Assembly: GCA_038143955.1 (NCBI GenBank)
Contig: JAYQMT010000005.1
Coordinates: 1,116,001-1,180,000 of the forward strand
DNA from: Porticoccus sp038143955
GTDB lineage: Bacteria; Pseudomonadota; Gammaproteobacteria; Pseudomonadales; Porticoccaceae
Reading direction: 5' to 3'
DNA length: 64,000 bases
Shown here piece after piece: positions 17,718-26,792 of the stretch. The notes under the pieces are model-generated. The model was not told the origin of the DNA, did no database searches, and worked only from the letters and a program-made list of their open reading frames with translations. Position numbers and translations under genes: made by a program. How positions within the stretch are numbered: the first letter of the stretch is position 1; each line of letters begins with the position of its first letter.

Positions 17718-19112
17718 ATGTTGAAGCCAAAATTATCAATCAATGTTACACAAAAGCTGAAAATGACTCCTCAACTTCAGCAAGCTATAAGTATGCTTCA
17801 GCTTTCCACATTGGAATTATCTCAGGAAGTTCAACAAAAATTGTACGATAACCCACTTTTAGAACTCGAGGAGGACGAGGAGGATTTGGAAAAAGAATCA
17901 ACTACAGAAATTTGGGATGAAGCATTTATAGATACATTTAAATTCGCAAATACACTGGGTCACTCTCATGAGCCTAAAAATAATAATAGGACTACAACGG
18001 AACATATAGACTATGAGGCTGTCGATCCAAGCGATGGATCTTTAAGTGATTATTTAGTTTCTCAGCTGCATTTGGTTACTCTTTCCGATATTGAATTTAT
18101 AATAGGTATTAGTATAATCGATTCAATTGATGGCAAGGGTATGCTCGTTTCTTCTGTTGAAGATATTCAGGAGAGCATGGGAGACTCAGTCACCCTGGAA
18201 GAAATTCATTGTGTATTAAACAAAATACAACAATTTGATCCTCCAGGAGTAGGTGCTATAAATGTATCTGAGTCTTTAGTAATTCAGCTCGACCAGCTCC
18301 CAAAAAATACAAAATATGTTGAAATAGCCAAAGAACTGGTTTCAAATCATTCAGAATTGCTTAGGAAGCATGATAAACCGCAAATAGAAAAAATCACCGG
18401 TTATACGCTTTCAGTTATTGAAAAAGTATTGTCGCTATTGAAGACCCTATCTCCTTATCCCGGAAACAATTGGAATAATGATCCAATTGAATATGTAATA
18501 CCAGATGTCAAAGCTTTTAAACTTCATGGATCCTGGCATGTGGCATTAAATACTGACGTATTACCAAAATTAAATATTAATTCTGAGTACGAAAAGTTAA
18601 TAAAACGCGGAAACCATGGTGAAGACAATGACTTTATCAAAAAGAACTTAAATGAAGCTAAATGGCTAATTCAAAGTATAGAGAATAGGAATGAGACTCT
18701 GTTAAAGGTTGCGTCATCTATTGTCAAAGAGCAAAAAGATTTTTTTGAAAAAGGGACGGAAAGTATGAAGTCGATGGTCTTAAAGGACATAGCTGATAAA
18801 TTGGATCTTCATGAATCTACTGTATCTCGTATAACTACTCAAAAATATATTTCAACCCCACTAGGGGTATTCGAACTCAAATATTTTTTTTCTAGCAATA
18901 TTAAAACAACCAATGGAGAGGAGTTTTCATCAATAGCAATTCGCGCTATTCTAAAAAAAATGATCGATGAAGAACCTGCAACACAGCCTTTGAGTGATAG
19001 CAAGCTAGAATTCTTGCTCAATGATATGGGAATAAATATTGCGCGTCGTACAGTTTCCAAATATAGGGAGAGTATGGGCATTGTTTCGTCGAGTGAAAGG
19101 AAGCATATTTAA
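17718..19112 (+). CDS. rpoN: RNA polymerase sigma-54 factor
   Basis: The protein has 464 residues and is intact. Region I starts LSINVTQKLKMTPQLQQAI and continues MLQLSTLEL, the part contacted by AAA+ activators. An acidic region II follows at about residues 50-105. The core-binding domain comes next, and the C-terminal RpoN box ARRTVSKYRE recognises the -24 element. It directs nitrogen and other regulons that need ATPase activators such as NtrC, also encoded in this window. It is followed by hpf, ptsN, rapZ and ptsO, the conserved gammaproteobacterial cluster. No clear Shine-Dalgarno precedes the ATG. Confidence 0.97.
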   Translation: MLKPKLSINVTQKLKMTPQLQQAISMLQLSTLELSQEVQQKLYDNPLLELEEDEEDLEKESTTEIWDEAFIDTFKFANTLGHSHEPKNNNRTTTEHIDYEAVDPSDGSLSDYLVSQLHLVTLSDIEFIIGISIIDSIDGKGMLVSSVEDIQESMGDSVTLEEIHCVLNKIQQFDPPGVGAINVSESLVIQLDQLPKNTKYVEIAKELVSNHSELLRKHDKPQIEKITGYTLSVIEKVLSLLKTLSPYPGNNWNNDPIEYVIPDVKAFKLHGSWHVALNTDVLPKLNINSEYEKLIKRGNHGEDNDFIKKNLNEAKWLIQSIENRNETLLKVASSIVKEQKDFFEKGTESMKSMVLKDIADKLDLHESTVSRITTQKYISTPLGVFELKYFFSSNIKTTNGEEFSSIAIRAILKKMIDEEPATQPLSDSKLEFLLNDMGINIARRTVSKYRESMGIVSSSERKHI

Positions 19113-19152
19113 AGTTTACTATTTGTAAAAATGAGGATAAATGGAGAATCAT

Positions 19153-19440
19153 ATGCAATTGAATATAAGCGGTCACCATTTAGATATAACAAACCCAATA
19201 AAAAGCTATATAACAAATAAGCTAGGAAAATTGGAACGTCATTGCGACCATATAAGTATTATTAATGCAATCGTTTCGGTCGATAAGCTGATGCAAAAAG
19301 CGGAAGCTACTATTCATGTTAAAGGAGCAGATATATTTGCTGCAGCAGAGCATGAGGACCTTTATGCAGCGATAGATATATTAGAGGGAAAGCTCGATCG
19401 TCAGCTTATCAAATATAAGGAAAAAAACCGTGGAAGATAA
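19153..19440 (+). CDS. hpf: Ribosome hibernation promoting factor (short form)
   Basis: The protein has 95 residues from ATG 19153. This start is preceded by GGAG six bases upstream and gives the family N-terminus MQLNISGHHLDIT. An ATG four codons earlier is possible. The S30AE domain contains TIHVKGADIFAAAEHEDLYAAIDIL and ends KYKEKNRGR. It binds the small subunit at the decoding site during stationary phase. It lies between rpoN and ptsN. Confidence 0.93.
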   Translation: MQLNISGHHLDITNPIKSYITNKLGKLERHCDHISIINAIVSVDKLMQKAEATIHVKGADIFAAAEHEDLYAAIDILEGKLDRQLIKYKEKNRGR

Positions 19441-19446
19441 TTAAAA

Positions 19447-19909
19447 ATGAAACTATCAGATCTGCTTCCACTTGAGAATATATTTATTAATATTGACGGG
19501 AATAGCAAAAAAAAAAGTTCTAGAGAATCTTTCAGTATATATTTCTAGTTTAGCTGAAGGAGCTAGTTCGGAAAAAATATATCGGAGTCTACAAGCAAGA
19601 GAGCGCCTAGGAACAACTGCTATAGGTGACGGCATAGCAATCCCGCATTCTAGAATTAATGAATTAAAAAAAATTACTGCAGCCTTTTTTAAGCTAAATA
19701 GTTCTATAGATTTTAACTCTGATGATAGAATTTTAGTTGACTTAATATTTGTTTTAATTGTTCCTGATGAGCAGGATGAGCAACATTTAAAGGCTTTATC
19801 GTTAATCGCAGGTGTGCTTCAAAATAAAAAAAGATGTATAGCTATTCGTGAAGCTGGATCGAAGCAAGCACTTCACCAGATACTAATAAATAGTGACAAC
19901 TGGAATTAA
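19447..19909 (+). CDS. ptsN: Nitrogen-PTS EIIA protein PtsN (one frame break)
   Basis: The start ATG 19447 gives MKLSDLLPLENIFINIDGNSKKK, the family N-terminus. The frame then breaks in the A10 run 19507-19516. Nine A's give SKKKVLENLSVYISS and a protein of 153 residues. The phosphorylated histidine lies in GIAIPHSRI. EIIA-Ntr is phosphorylated through PtsP and PtsO and regulates potassium, nitrogen and envelope functions rather than sugar uptake. An in-frame start further downstream would lose the conserved N-terminus, so I did not use it. Confidence 0.92.
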
Positions 19910-19911
19910 AA

Positions 19912-20772
19912 ATGAGATTAGTAATTGTTAGTGGGCGCTCTGGATCTGGTAAGAGTACAGCATTGAATATGTTGGAAGATGCTGGTTTTTCTTGTATAGA
20001 TAATCTTCCTGTAAAACTCCTAACTGGTTTATTTGAGCACGCATCCGGAACTAAAGAACGGATAAAGCAAAATAATCTAGCGGTGGGGATAGATGCTAGA
20101 AGTCTAACTAATGACTTAATACAGTTGCCAGAAATTTTAAATAACCTTAAAAGTTATGGTGTTAGTTATGAAATAGTATTTCTTGATGCATCTGATGAGG
20201 TCCTCATACAGCGCTTTAGTGAAACGAGAAGGAAGCATCCATTGAGTTCAATCAGCATAGCAATAAAAGAGGCAATTGAGATAGAGAGCGCTATGCTGGA
20301 CCCAATATCAACTTTAGCTGACAGAAAAATTGATACCAGCAACATGAATCCTCACCAGTTAAGATCTGTTGTCAGAAAACAATTAATTCCTAGTAGTGAG
20401 AATAATATGTCAATTTTATTTGAATCTTTTGCATTCAAGCATGGGGTTCCTATTGACGCAGACTTTGTTTTTGATGTTAGGTGTTTACCAAATCCATATT
20501 GGAAGTTGGAGTTACGAAAATTTAATGGGAACGAGAAAGCTATCATCAATTTTTTTAAGGGAGAAAAAGAAGCTTCTAAAATGCTTACATCTATCGCTGA
20601 TTTTTTACAGATGTGGCTTCCAATATTTCTAAGGGATAATAGAAGCTATGTCACTATTGGTATTGGTTGCACTGGCGGTCATCATCGCTCTGTTTATATA
20701 AGCAATATGCTAAAAGAGATATTTATTAAGGATTATGCTAACACTCAAACATGGCATAGAGAGCTTAACTAA
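19912..20772 (+). CDS. rapZ: RNase adapter protein RapZ (YvcJ family)
   Basis: The protein has 286 residues. The N-terminal P-loop reads GRSGSGKST. The family DNLPVKLL and GIDARS segments follow. The C-terminal domain contains GIGCTGGHHRSVYIS, the RNA-binding and metabolite-sensing part. In E. coli RapZ hands the small RNA GlmZ to RNase E and so controls GlmS and amino-sugar supply. It follows ptsN after 2 bases. Confidence 0.95.
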   Translation: MRLVIVSGRSGSGKSTALNMLEDAGFSCIDNLPVKLLTGLFEHASGTKERIKQNNLAVGIDARSLTNDLIQLPEILNNLKSYGVSYEIVFLDASDEVLIQRFSETRRKHPLSSISIAIKEAIEIESAMLDPISTLADRKIDTSNMNPHQLRSVVRKQLIPSSENNMSILFESFAFKHGVPIDADFVFDVRCLPNPYWKLELRKFNGNEKAIINFFKGEKEASKMLTSIADFLQMWLPIFLRDNRSYVTIGIGCTGGHHRSVYISNMLKEIFIKDYANTQTWHRELN

Positions 20773-20794
20773 AACGAAGTATTTTATATTTGAT

Positions 20795-21076
20795 ATGCAT
20801 AAATCAATACAAGCAAAATTAACTATCCTAAATAAACTTGGTCTACACGCTCGTGCAGCTGCAAAACTTGCAGCAACAGCAAATAGATACAGCTCTATGA
20901 TTATGGTAGGTACTAAAGTTGGTGAGCTTATAGATGCTAAAAGCGTCATGTCCTTGTTACTACTAGCAGCAAACAATGGGACAACTCTATATTTTGACAT
21001 AAAGGGAAGTGATGCAGAAAGCGCGTACGGAGCCCTTAAGAACCTAATAACTAATAAATTTGATGAAGAAAAGTAA
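20795..21076 (+). CDS. ptsO: HPr-like phosphocarrier PtsO (NPr)
   Basis: The protein has 93 residues from ATG 20795. A longer reading from 20735 would overlap rapZ and add a non-family tail, so I rejected it. The active histidine lies in NKLGLHARAAAKLA. The conserved DAKSVMSLLLLAANNGT segment follows. It relays phosphate from PtsP to PtsN. It closes the rpoN cluster. Confidence 0.93.
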   Translation: MHKSIQAKLTILNKLGLHARAAAKLAATANRYSSMIMVGTKVGELIDAKSVMSLLLLAANNGTTLYFDIKGSDAESAYGALKNLITNKFDEEK

Positions 21077-21181
21077 TAAAAATCTTTCTTAAGAACATAT
21101 AATCACTACTATAAATTTCTAATACTCATCTATAAACTATTAGTCATACAAAAGATCAATAAAGTTTATCAAGGATATCCC

Positions 21182-22538
21182 ATGCAGGGACATGACAATC
21201 AAGACGTTCAAATGTCACAACTTACTAGAATTCAGGAGTTAATGGATTCTAGTGATGTCCGCTCGCTTCGCTATATGCTAAATAATTTAATGCCTGCTGA
21301 TATCGCTCATCAAATCGAATCAGCCCCCCTAAAGTACGTAGAGTTTTGTGGGATTTAATTGATAAAGAGCTCGAGGGTTTAGTAATAGGCGAGCTTAGTG
21401 AGGAGCTAAGTGGAGAAATTCTACAAGAGATGGAGAGTCATGAGGTCGCGTCAATCACACAAGGTTTAGATCCAGATGATATAGCCGATATTCTTCAGCA
21501 GCTACCTGAAAAATTTATTCCTGAGGTATTACAAGCAATGAGTGAACAGGATCGATTAAGGGTCGAGAGCGTTCTTAATTTTGCAGAGGATACCGCCGGT
21601 GGTTTGATGAATACAGATACAATCACTGTTCGGCCTGATATAACTTTAGACGTTGTTTTACGTTATCTGCGCCGCCATGAAGAATTACCGAGTATTACTG
21701 ATAATATATTTGTTGTTGACAGAAAAGATTCTCTCTTAGGAATTTTGCCACTAGGTAAGTTACTTACATCTAGCCCGAATATTACAGCTCGAGAAATTAT
21801 GGTCACCGAAGTTGATAGTATTTTTGCAGATATGGAAGATTCTAAGGTAGCACGATTGTTTAAAAAAATGATTGGGTATCTGCCCCAGTAATAGACCAAA
21901 AACATAAATTATTGGGGCGTATCACAATTGATGATGTTGTAGATGTAATAAGTGAAGAAGCGGATCATTCATTATTAAGTTTAGCGGGGTTAAGTGATGA
22001 AGAGGGAACATTCACTTCTATTAGTCGTACTGCCCCTAGGAGAGCTGTCTGGCTCGGAGTTAACCTGCTAACAGCAATTTTAGCGTCTTCTGTAATTAAT
22101 ATTTTTGAAGATACAATCGAAAAAGTTGTAACACTTGCTATTCTGATGCCAATTGTAGCTAGTATGGGTGGAGTTGCAGGAAGTCAAACACTTACAGTCG
22201 TGGTTAGAGGAATAGCGCTTGGGCAAATTAATAAAAGTAATCAGAACTGGCTTCTTAGTAAGGAATTCACAGTAGGTGCGCTCAACGGAATGGTCTGGGC
22301 GATTGTTATGGGTGGGGTTGCAGCCTTATGGTTTGATGATTTACTAATTGCTATAATTATTAGTGCAGCTATGGCTATAAATCTTATTGTTGCAGCTGTT
22401 GCAGGAGCCATAATTCCAATAATACTAAAGTCCTGCAAAACTGACCCAGCTTTAGCTGGAACTGTTGCATTAACCACAATTACTGATGTGGTAGGATTTT
22501 TATCCTTTTTAGGTCTAGCCACTCTATTCTATAGTTGA
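21182..22538 (+). CDS. mgtE: Magnesium transporter MgtE (two frame breaks)
   Basis: The start ATG 21182 has AAGGA upstream and gives MQGHDNQDVQMSQLTRIQEL. The N-terminal helical domain, two CBS domains that sense cytosolic Mg, and five membrane helices follow. The pore signature is MPIVASMGGVAGSQTLTVVVRG. The frame breaks at C6 21324-21329 (seven expected) and A7 21862-21868 (eight expected). Both repairs give continuous family sequence (ESAPPKVRRVLWDLIDKEL and FKKNDWVSAPVIDQ) and 452 residues in all. It lies between ptsO and darP, as in Pseudomonas. Confidence 0.93.
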
Positions 22539-22544
22539 TTACGT

Positions 22545-23074
22545 ATGTCTGAAAATATTTATACAAGCTCAAGTATGTCGCTAAAATTATTAAAAGAACC
22601 CAAAAAAAGCAAATCGATGCTCAAAAAAGAAATGCTTAATCTGCAAAAAATTGGATCAGATCTTGTCAACTTACCCCACAAGAAACTATCTAGAATAGAA
22701 ATATCAGACGATCTCAATGAAGCAATTATACTCGCCAAAAAAATAAAAAGTCGAGAGGGTAAAAGAAGGCAAATCCAGCATATTGGAAAAATAATGAGGT
22801 CCGCTGATATAGATAAAATTCTAATGGGGCTTAAAATTTTTGACCAAGAAAGCGTAACCTATCGCCGCCAAAAGATAATCATTGAAAAATGGATAAAGAG
22901 GCTGACTTTAGAGGAGATAAAGCAATTGACGATATATTGATCGCATTACCAAAATTAGACAGGAAACATTTACGACAATTGATTAGACAAGCAAAAAAAG
23001 AAGTCTCAGAAGAAAAATCTAAAAGCGCAAATGAAAAAATATTTTCATATTTAATAGAATTTGAGTTTTATTAG
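22545..23074 (+). CDS. darP: Ribosome-associated protein DarP (YjgA, DUF615), one frame break
   Basis: The protein contains SKSMLKKEMLNLQKIGSDLV, a conserved KSREGKRRQIQHIGKIMR segment and the C-terminal ADRKxLRQLIR-type motif DRKHLRQLIRQAKKE. The frame breaks near 22885-22892. One added base, most simply a third G after 22892, gives EKWDKEADFRGDKAIDD and keeps the family Trp. DarP takes part in late 50S subunit assembly in E. coli. Its stop overlaps the convergent typA stop by 4 bases. Confidence 0.88.
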
Positions 23075-24882
23075 TGATTAGGAGCTCGTTTGCGCTCATT
23101 TTCTTTCAATAACTTTTTACGTATTCGAACTGATTTCGGTGTCACATCCACCAATTCATCCTCCACTATAAATTCCAATGCCTGCTCTAAGCTGTGATTA
23201 ATAGGGGGAGATAAAACCAAATTCTCATCTGTGCCAGCCGCTCGAATATTAGTTAGTTGTTTTGCTTTTGTTTTATTAACTGGTAAGTCGTTACTTCGGG
23301 CATGAAGTCCAATGACTTGACCCTCATAAACCTCAACACCATGACCAAGAAAAAGGCGACCTCTTTCTTGAAGATTGAATAATGCATAAGCCAAGGTTTT
23401 TCCTCTTACCATAGAAACTAAAACACCGTTTTGTCTTTTAGCTAAATCTCCTTGCTTTGTTGGGGCGTAACGATCAAATATACTAGTCATTATACCTGAT
23501 CCACTTGTCATGGTTAAAAATTGAGACCTAAATCCAATTAATCCCCTGGAAGGAATAGTAAATTCTAATCGAACACGCCCTTTACCATCTAGCTCCATAT
23601 TTCCGAGTTCAGCTCTACGATTTCCAAACTCTTCCATGACAGAACCTTGGTGTTGTTCTTCAATATCAACCATTACTTGCTCATAAGGCTCGAATATCTG
23701 GCCGTCAATTTCTTTTTTTATAACCTCTGGGCGCGATACTCCTAGCTCAAAACCCTCTCTGCGCATATTTTCAATCAATACTGATAGATGAAGTTCTCCT
23801 CGTCCGGAGACTATAAATTTATCTGGCGTGTCGCCTTCTACGACTCTCAAAGCTACATTATGTATTAACTCTTGTTCAAGTCTCTCTTTTATATTACGGG
23901 AAGTAACAAATTTTCCTTCAAGCCCAGCAAAGGGTGAATTGTTTACCTGAAATGTCATACTAACTGTTGGCTCATCAACAGTGAGAGGAGGAAGGGCTTC
24001 GGGTTTATCTGGGCTACATAAAGTATCAGATATATTGAGTTTATCAATTCCAGTAACGCATACAATTTCTCCGGCTTGCGCTTCAGCTACATCCACCCTC
24101 TCAAGACCGTTATATCCCATTACTTGGAGTACTTTCCCTTTTCTTGAATTTTCGTTACTTTCTACTATAAGGACTTGCTCATTGGGTTTTAAGATTCCAC
24201 GAGTTATTCGACCAATTCCTATGACTCCGACATAACTATTATAGTCCAAGGCACTTATTTGCATTTGCAATGGACCATCCATATTAACTTTCGGTGGATC
24301 AACCTCATCAACAATCATTTGCAGCAAAGGAGTCATGTTCTCTGCTAAAGACTCAGGTTCAATACCAGCAACTCCATTTAATGCGGAAGCAAACATTATT
24401 GGAAAATCCATTTGATCGTCAGTCGCCCCTAAACGATCAAATAGATCGAACACCTGATCTACAACCCAATGGGGTCTTGCTCCAGGACGATCAACTTTAT
24501 TTACAACCAGAATTGGGCTTAATCCTTGTTCAAATGCTTTTTGCGTAACAAATCTAGTCTGAGGCATTGGACCATCGACAGCATCAACAAGAAGGAGAAC
24601 CGAGTCTACCATTGAAAGAACTCTTTCAACTTCACCTCCAAAATCAGCATGACCTGGTGTATCAACTATATTTATATTGAAACTGTTCCATCTTATAGCT
24701 GTATTTTTAGCTAAAATTGTTATTCCGCGCTCTCTTTCTTGATCGTTTGAATCCATTATTCTTTCTGAATTCATATCCTTACGGTCAAGCGTGCCTGACT
24801 GTTTAAGTAGCTTATCTACTAAAGTGGTCTTACCATGATCCACATGGGCTATAATAGCTATGTTACGAAGATTTTCGATCAC
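23071..24882 (-). CDS. typA: Ribosome-binding GTPase TypA/BipA
   Basis: The protein has 603 residues and is intact. The G domain has G1 AHVDHGKTTLVDKLL, G3 DTPGHADFGGEVER and G4 NKVDRPGARP. The EF-G-like domains and the BipA-specific C-terminal domain follow, with SRGLIGFRSQFLT and ARSNDLPVN. BipA is an EF-G-like factor needed for ribosome assembly and growth at low temperature or under stress. It is a single gene converging on darP. Confidence 0.96.
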   Translation of the reverse strand: MIENLRNIAIIAHVDHGKTTLVDKLLKQSGTLDRKDMNSERIMDSNDQERERGITILAKNTAIRWNSFNINIVDTPGHADFGGEVERVLSMVDSVLLLVDAVDGPMPQTRFVTQKAFEQGLSPILVVNKVDRPGARPHWVVDQVFDLFDRLGATDDQMDFPIMFASALNGVAGIEPESLAENMTPLLQMIVDEVDPPKVNMDGPLQMQISALDYNSYVGVIGIGRITRGILKPNEQVLIVESNENSRKGKVLQVMGYNGLERVDVAEAQAGEIVCVTGIDKLNISDTLCSPDKPEALPPLTVDEPTVSMTFQVNNSPFAGLEGKFVTSRNIKERLEQELIHNVALRVVEGDTPDKFIVSGRGELHLSVLIENMRREGFELGVSRPEVIKKEIDGQIFEPYEQVMVDIEEQHQGSVMEEFGNRRAELGNMELDGKGRVRLEFTIPSRGLIGFRSQFLTMTSGSGIMTSIFDRYAPTKQGDLAKRQNGVLVSMVRGKTLAYALFNLQERGRLFLGHGVEVYEGQVIGLHARSNDLPVNKTKAKQLTNIRAAGTDENLVLSPPINHSLEQALEFIVEDELVDVTPKSVRIRKKLLKENERKRAPNH

Positions 24883-25060
24883 AATTCTGATCCTAGATTA
24901 ACAATAAGGACGGCATTATACTGATCAAGGTAGTTTGGAGATACCTAAATGCCTGAAAAATCAAATTTAATTTTACCCAACTCAGTAATTACCAATGTAG
25001 CTAGAAACTAAGTCTATAGTGAAGATATAAATAAAATGTTTTACTTCGTAAAATAAAAAA

Positions 25061-25077
25061 TGCACCATAACAGGCCA
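25061..25077 (+). promoter_or_regulatory. Weak second NtrC-like site upstream of glnA
   Basis: TGCACC-ATAAC-AGGCCA matches the first half of the NtrC palindrome perfectly but only three of six positions in the second half. It lies 41 bases upstream of the better site, close to four helical turns. That spacing suits cooperative activator binding. Confidence 0.4.
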
Positions 25078-25101
25078 ATTTTCACTAATATGCATATATT
25101 T

Positions 25102-25118
25102 TGCACCGTTAAAGTGCA
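25102..25118 (+). promoter_or_regulatory. NtrC enhancer site upstream of glnA
   Basis: TGCACC-GTTAA-AGTGCA matches the NtrC consensus TGCACC-N5-GGTGCA at 11 of 12 defined positions. It lies about 68 bases upstream of the -24/-12 promoter, a usual enhancer distance. Confidence 0.75.
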
Positions 25119-25169
25119 TATATAAACTAAATTACACCTTTGAACAGCTAAAACTGGTGTTTATATTTC

Positions 25170-25185
25170 TGGTATAATTATTGCA
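25170..25185 (+). promoter_or_regulatory. Sigma-54 promoter of glnA
   Basis: TGGTATAATTATTGCA has GG (25171-25172) and GC (25183-25184) separated by 10 bases, matching TGG-N9-TTGCA. It lies about 70 bases before the glnA ATG. Together with the NtrC site and the ntrBC genes downstream, this supports nitrogen-limited activation. Confidence 0.75.
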
Positions 25186-25254
25186 TTGTAAATAGCGATA
25201 AGAGTTATTTTTAGTTTCAGTAGTTCAAGTACTTATATAAATTTGGAGAAAAAA

Positions 25255-26658
25255 ATGTCACAAGCTATAGAATTAATTAAAGAGAGTGAAGCGCGATGGG
25301 TTGATCTTCGTTTTACAGACACAAGAGGTAAGGAACAACATGTATCCTTCCCATCAAAAGATGTGGATGATGAATTTTTACAAGTAGGCAAAATGTTTGA
25401 TGGTTCATCAATTGAAGGATGGAAAGGAATTAATGAGTCCGATATGATCCTTATGCCTGATGATGCAACAGCTGTTTTGGACCCATTCACTGACGAACCT
25501 ACAGTCATCATACGTTGTGACATTATCGAGCCTTCCACTATGCAATCCTATGATCGAGACCCTCGCTCCGTTGCAAAACGTGCTGAAGGTTACTTAGCAT
25601 CAACTGGTTTGGGTGATACAGCCTTCTTTGGTCCAGAACCAGAATTTTTTGTATTTGATGATGTCAAATGGGGCTCAAATATAAACGGATGTTTTCACAA
25701 AGTAAATTCTGAAGAGGGAATTTGGTCATCTGGATCAGAATTCCCAGACGGAAATATGGGACATCGGCCTGGTGTTAAAGGTGGGTATTTTCCAGTTCCT
25801 CCTGTCGATAGCCTGCATGATTTGCGAACTGCAATGTGTTCTGCTATGGAAGAAATGGGGCTCGACGTGGAAGTACATCATCATGAGGTAGCAACTGCTG
25901 GACAGTGCGAAATAGGGATTAAGTTTAATACACTTGTTAAAAAAGCTGATGAAGTTCAAATTTTAAAGTATTGTGTTCATAATATAGCTCATGCTTATGG
26001 TAAAACAGCAACATTTATGCCTAAACCACTTGTTGGTGATAATGGGTCCGGCATGCATTGTCATCAATCATTTTGGAAAAATGGAGAAAATGCTTTCGCA
26101 GGAGATGGATATGCTGGACTGAGTGAAACTGCTCTTTATTATATTGGTGGAATCATCAAGCATGCTAAAGCACTAAATGCATTTGCTAATGCTTCCACTA
26201 ACTCCTATAAACGACTTATTCCAGGATTTGAAGCTCCGGTTATGCTTGCATATTCAGCAAGGAATCGCTCCGCTGCACTCCGTATACCGTATGTTGCCTC
26301 GCCTAAAGGGAAACGAGTCGAAGCTAGATTTGGAGATCCTACAGCCAATCCTTACTTAATGTTTGCATCGATGTTAATGGCAGGTATTGATGGAGTTATT
26401 AATAAAATACACCCAGGAGAAGCAGCAGATAAAGATCTTTATGATTTATCTCCAGAAGAGAGCTCACTGATACCTCAAGTAGCAGGTAGTCTCAGAGAAG
26501 CTCTGGAAGCTTTAGACAAAGATCGGGGATTCTTAACAAAAGGTGGTGTATTTACAGATGAAATGATAGATGCATATATCGATCTTAAGATGCAAGACGT
26601 TCATCGTGTTGAGCATACTAATCATACTGTTGAGTTTGATATGTACTACTATGTTTAG
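25255..26658 (+). CDS. glnA: Glutamine synthetase type I
   Basis: The protein has 467 residues from ATG 25255, which has GGAG about seven bases upstream. An upstream TTG would add only four residues. It catalyses ATP-dependent amidation of glutamate. Landmarks are FDGSSIEGWKGI, EPEFFVFDDV, the ATP-binding KPLVGDNGSGMHCHQS and the glutamate-binding RLIPGFEAPV and NRSAALRIP. The adenylylation loop KDLYDLSPEE carries the tyrosine modified by GlnE, indicating the GSI-beta class. ntrB and ntrC follow on the same strand. Confidence 0.98.
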   Translation: MSQAIELIKESEARWVDLRFTDTRGKEQHVSFPSKDVDDEFLQVGKMFDGSSIEGWKGINESDMILMPDDATAVLDPFTDEPTVIIRCDIIEPSTMQSYDRDPRSVAKRAEGYLASTGLGDTAFFGPEPEFFVFDDVKWGSNINGCFHKVNSEEGIWSSGSEFPDGNMGHRPGVKGGYFPVPPVDSLHDLRTAMCSAMEEMGLDVEVHHHEVATAGQCEIGIKFNTLVKKADEVQILKYCVHNIAHAYGKTATFMPKPLVGDNGSGMHCHQSFWKNGENAFAGDGYAGLSETALYYIGGIIKHAKALNAFANASTNSYKRLIPGFEAPVMLAYSARNRSAALRIPYVASPKGKRVEARFGDPTANPYLMFASMLMAGIDGVINKIHPGEAADKDLYDLSPEESSLIPQVAGSLREALEALDKDRGFLTKGGVFTDEMIDAYIDLKMQDVHRVEHTNHTVEFDMYYYV

Positions 26659-26670
26659 CGATTATCAAAT

Positions 26671-26711
26671 CATTAGGCTAGGTTGTATACCACCTGCACT
26701 CTAGTCTAATG
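26671..26711 (+). terminator. Inverted repeat between glnA and ntrB, possible attenuator
   Basis: CATTAGGCTAG (26671-26681) pairs with CTAGTCTAATG (26701-26711), 11 base pairs including one G-U. The loop can form a further short GGT/ACC stem. It starts 13 bases after the glnA stop. There is no strong U-tract, so a simple intrinsic terminator is uncertain. Enteric glnA-ntrB gaps hold a partial terminator. Confidence 0.4.
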
Positions 26712-26792
26712 TACTCAATAGTTACCAATTTTTATAAATTGTCTAATCTCAAGATCTACTAGGCTAGTTAAATGATTGAATGAATCACAAAA

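Larger units (their letters stand above)
24883..25254. other. Intergenic region between typA and glnA holding the glnA control region
   Basis: This 372-base gap separates divergent typA and glnA. From 24883 to about 25055 I see no convincing gene or element, only AT-rich DNA that must hold the typA promoter. From 25061 to 25185 it carries two NtrC-like sites and a -24/-12 promoter, listed separately. Confidence 0.6.

Noticed and set aside
19472..19909. A shortened ptsN starting at 19472
   Set aside because: ATG 19447 in the other frame gives the exact family N-terminus, joined across the A10 tract.
20735..20794. An N-terminal extension of ptsO overlapping rapZ
   Set aside because: HPr proteins begin close to the LGLHARAAAK segment. 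ATG 20795 gives the normal length.
25132..25160. TTACACC ... GGTGTT as a third NtrC site before glnA
   Set aside because: The half-sites are too far apart for the 17-bp palindrome.
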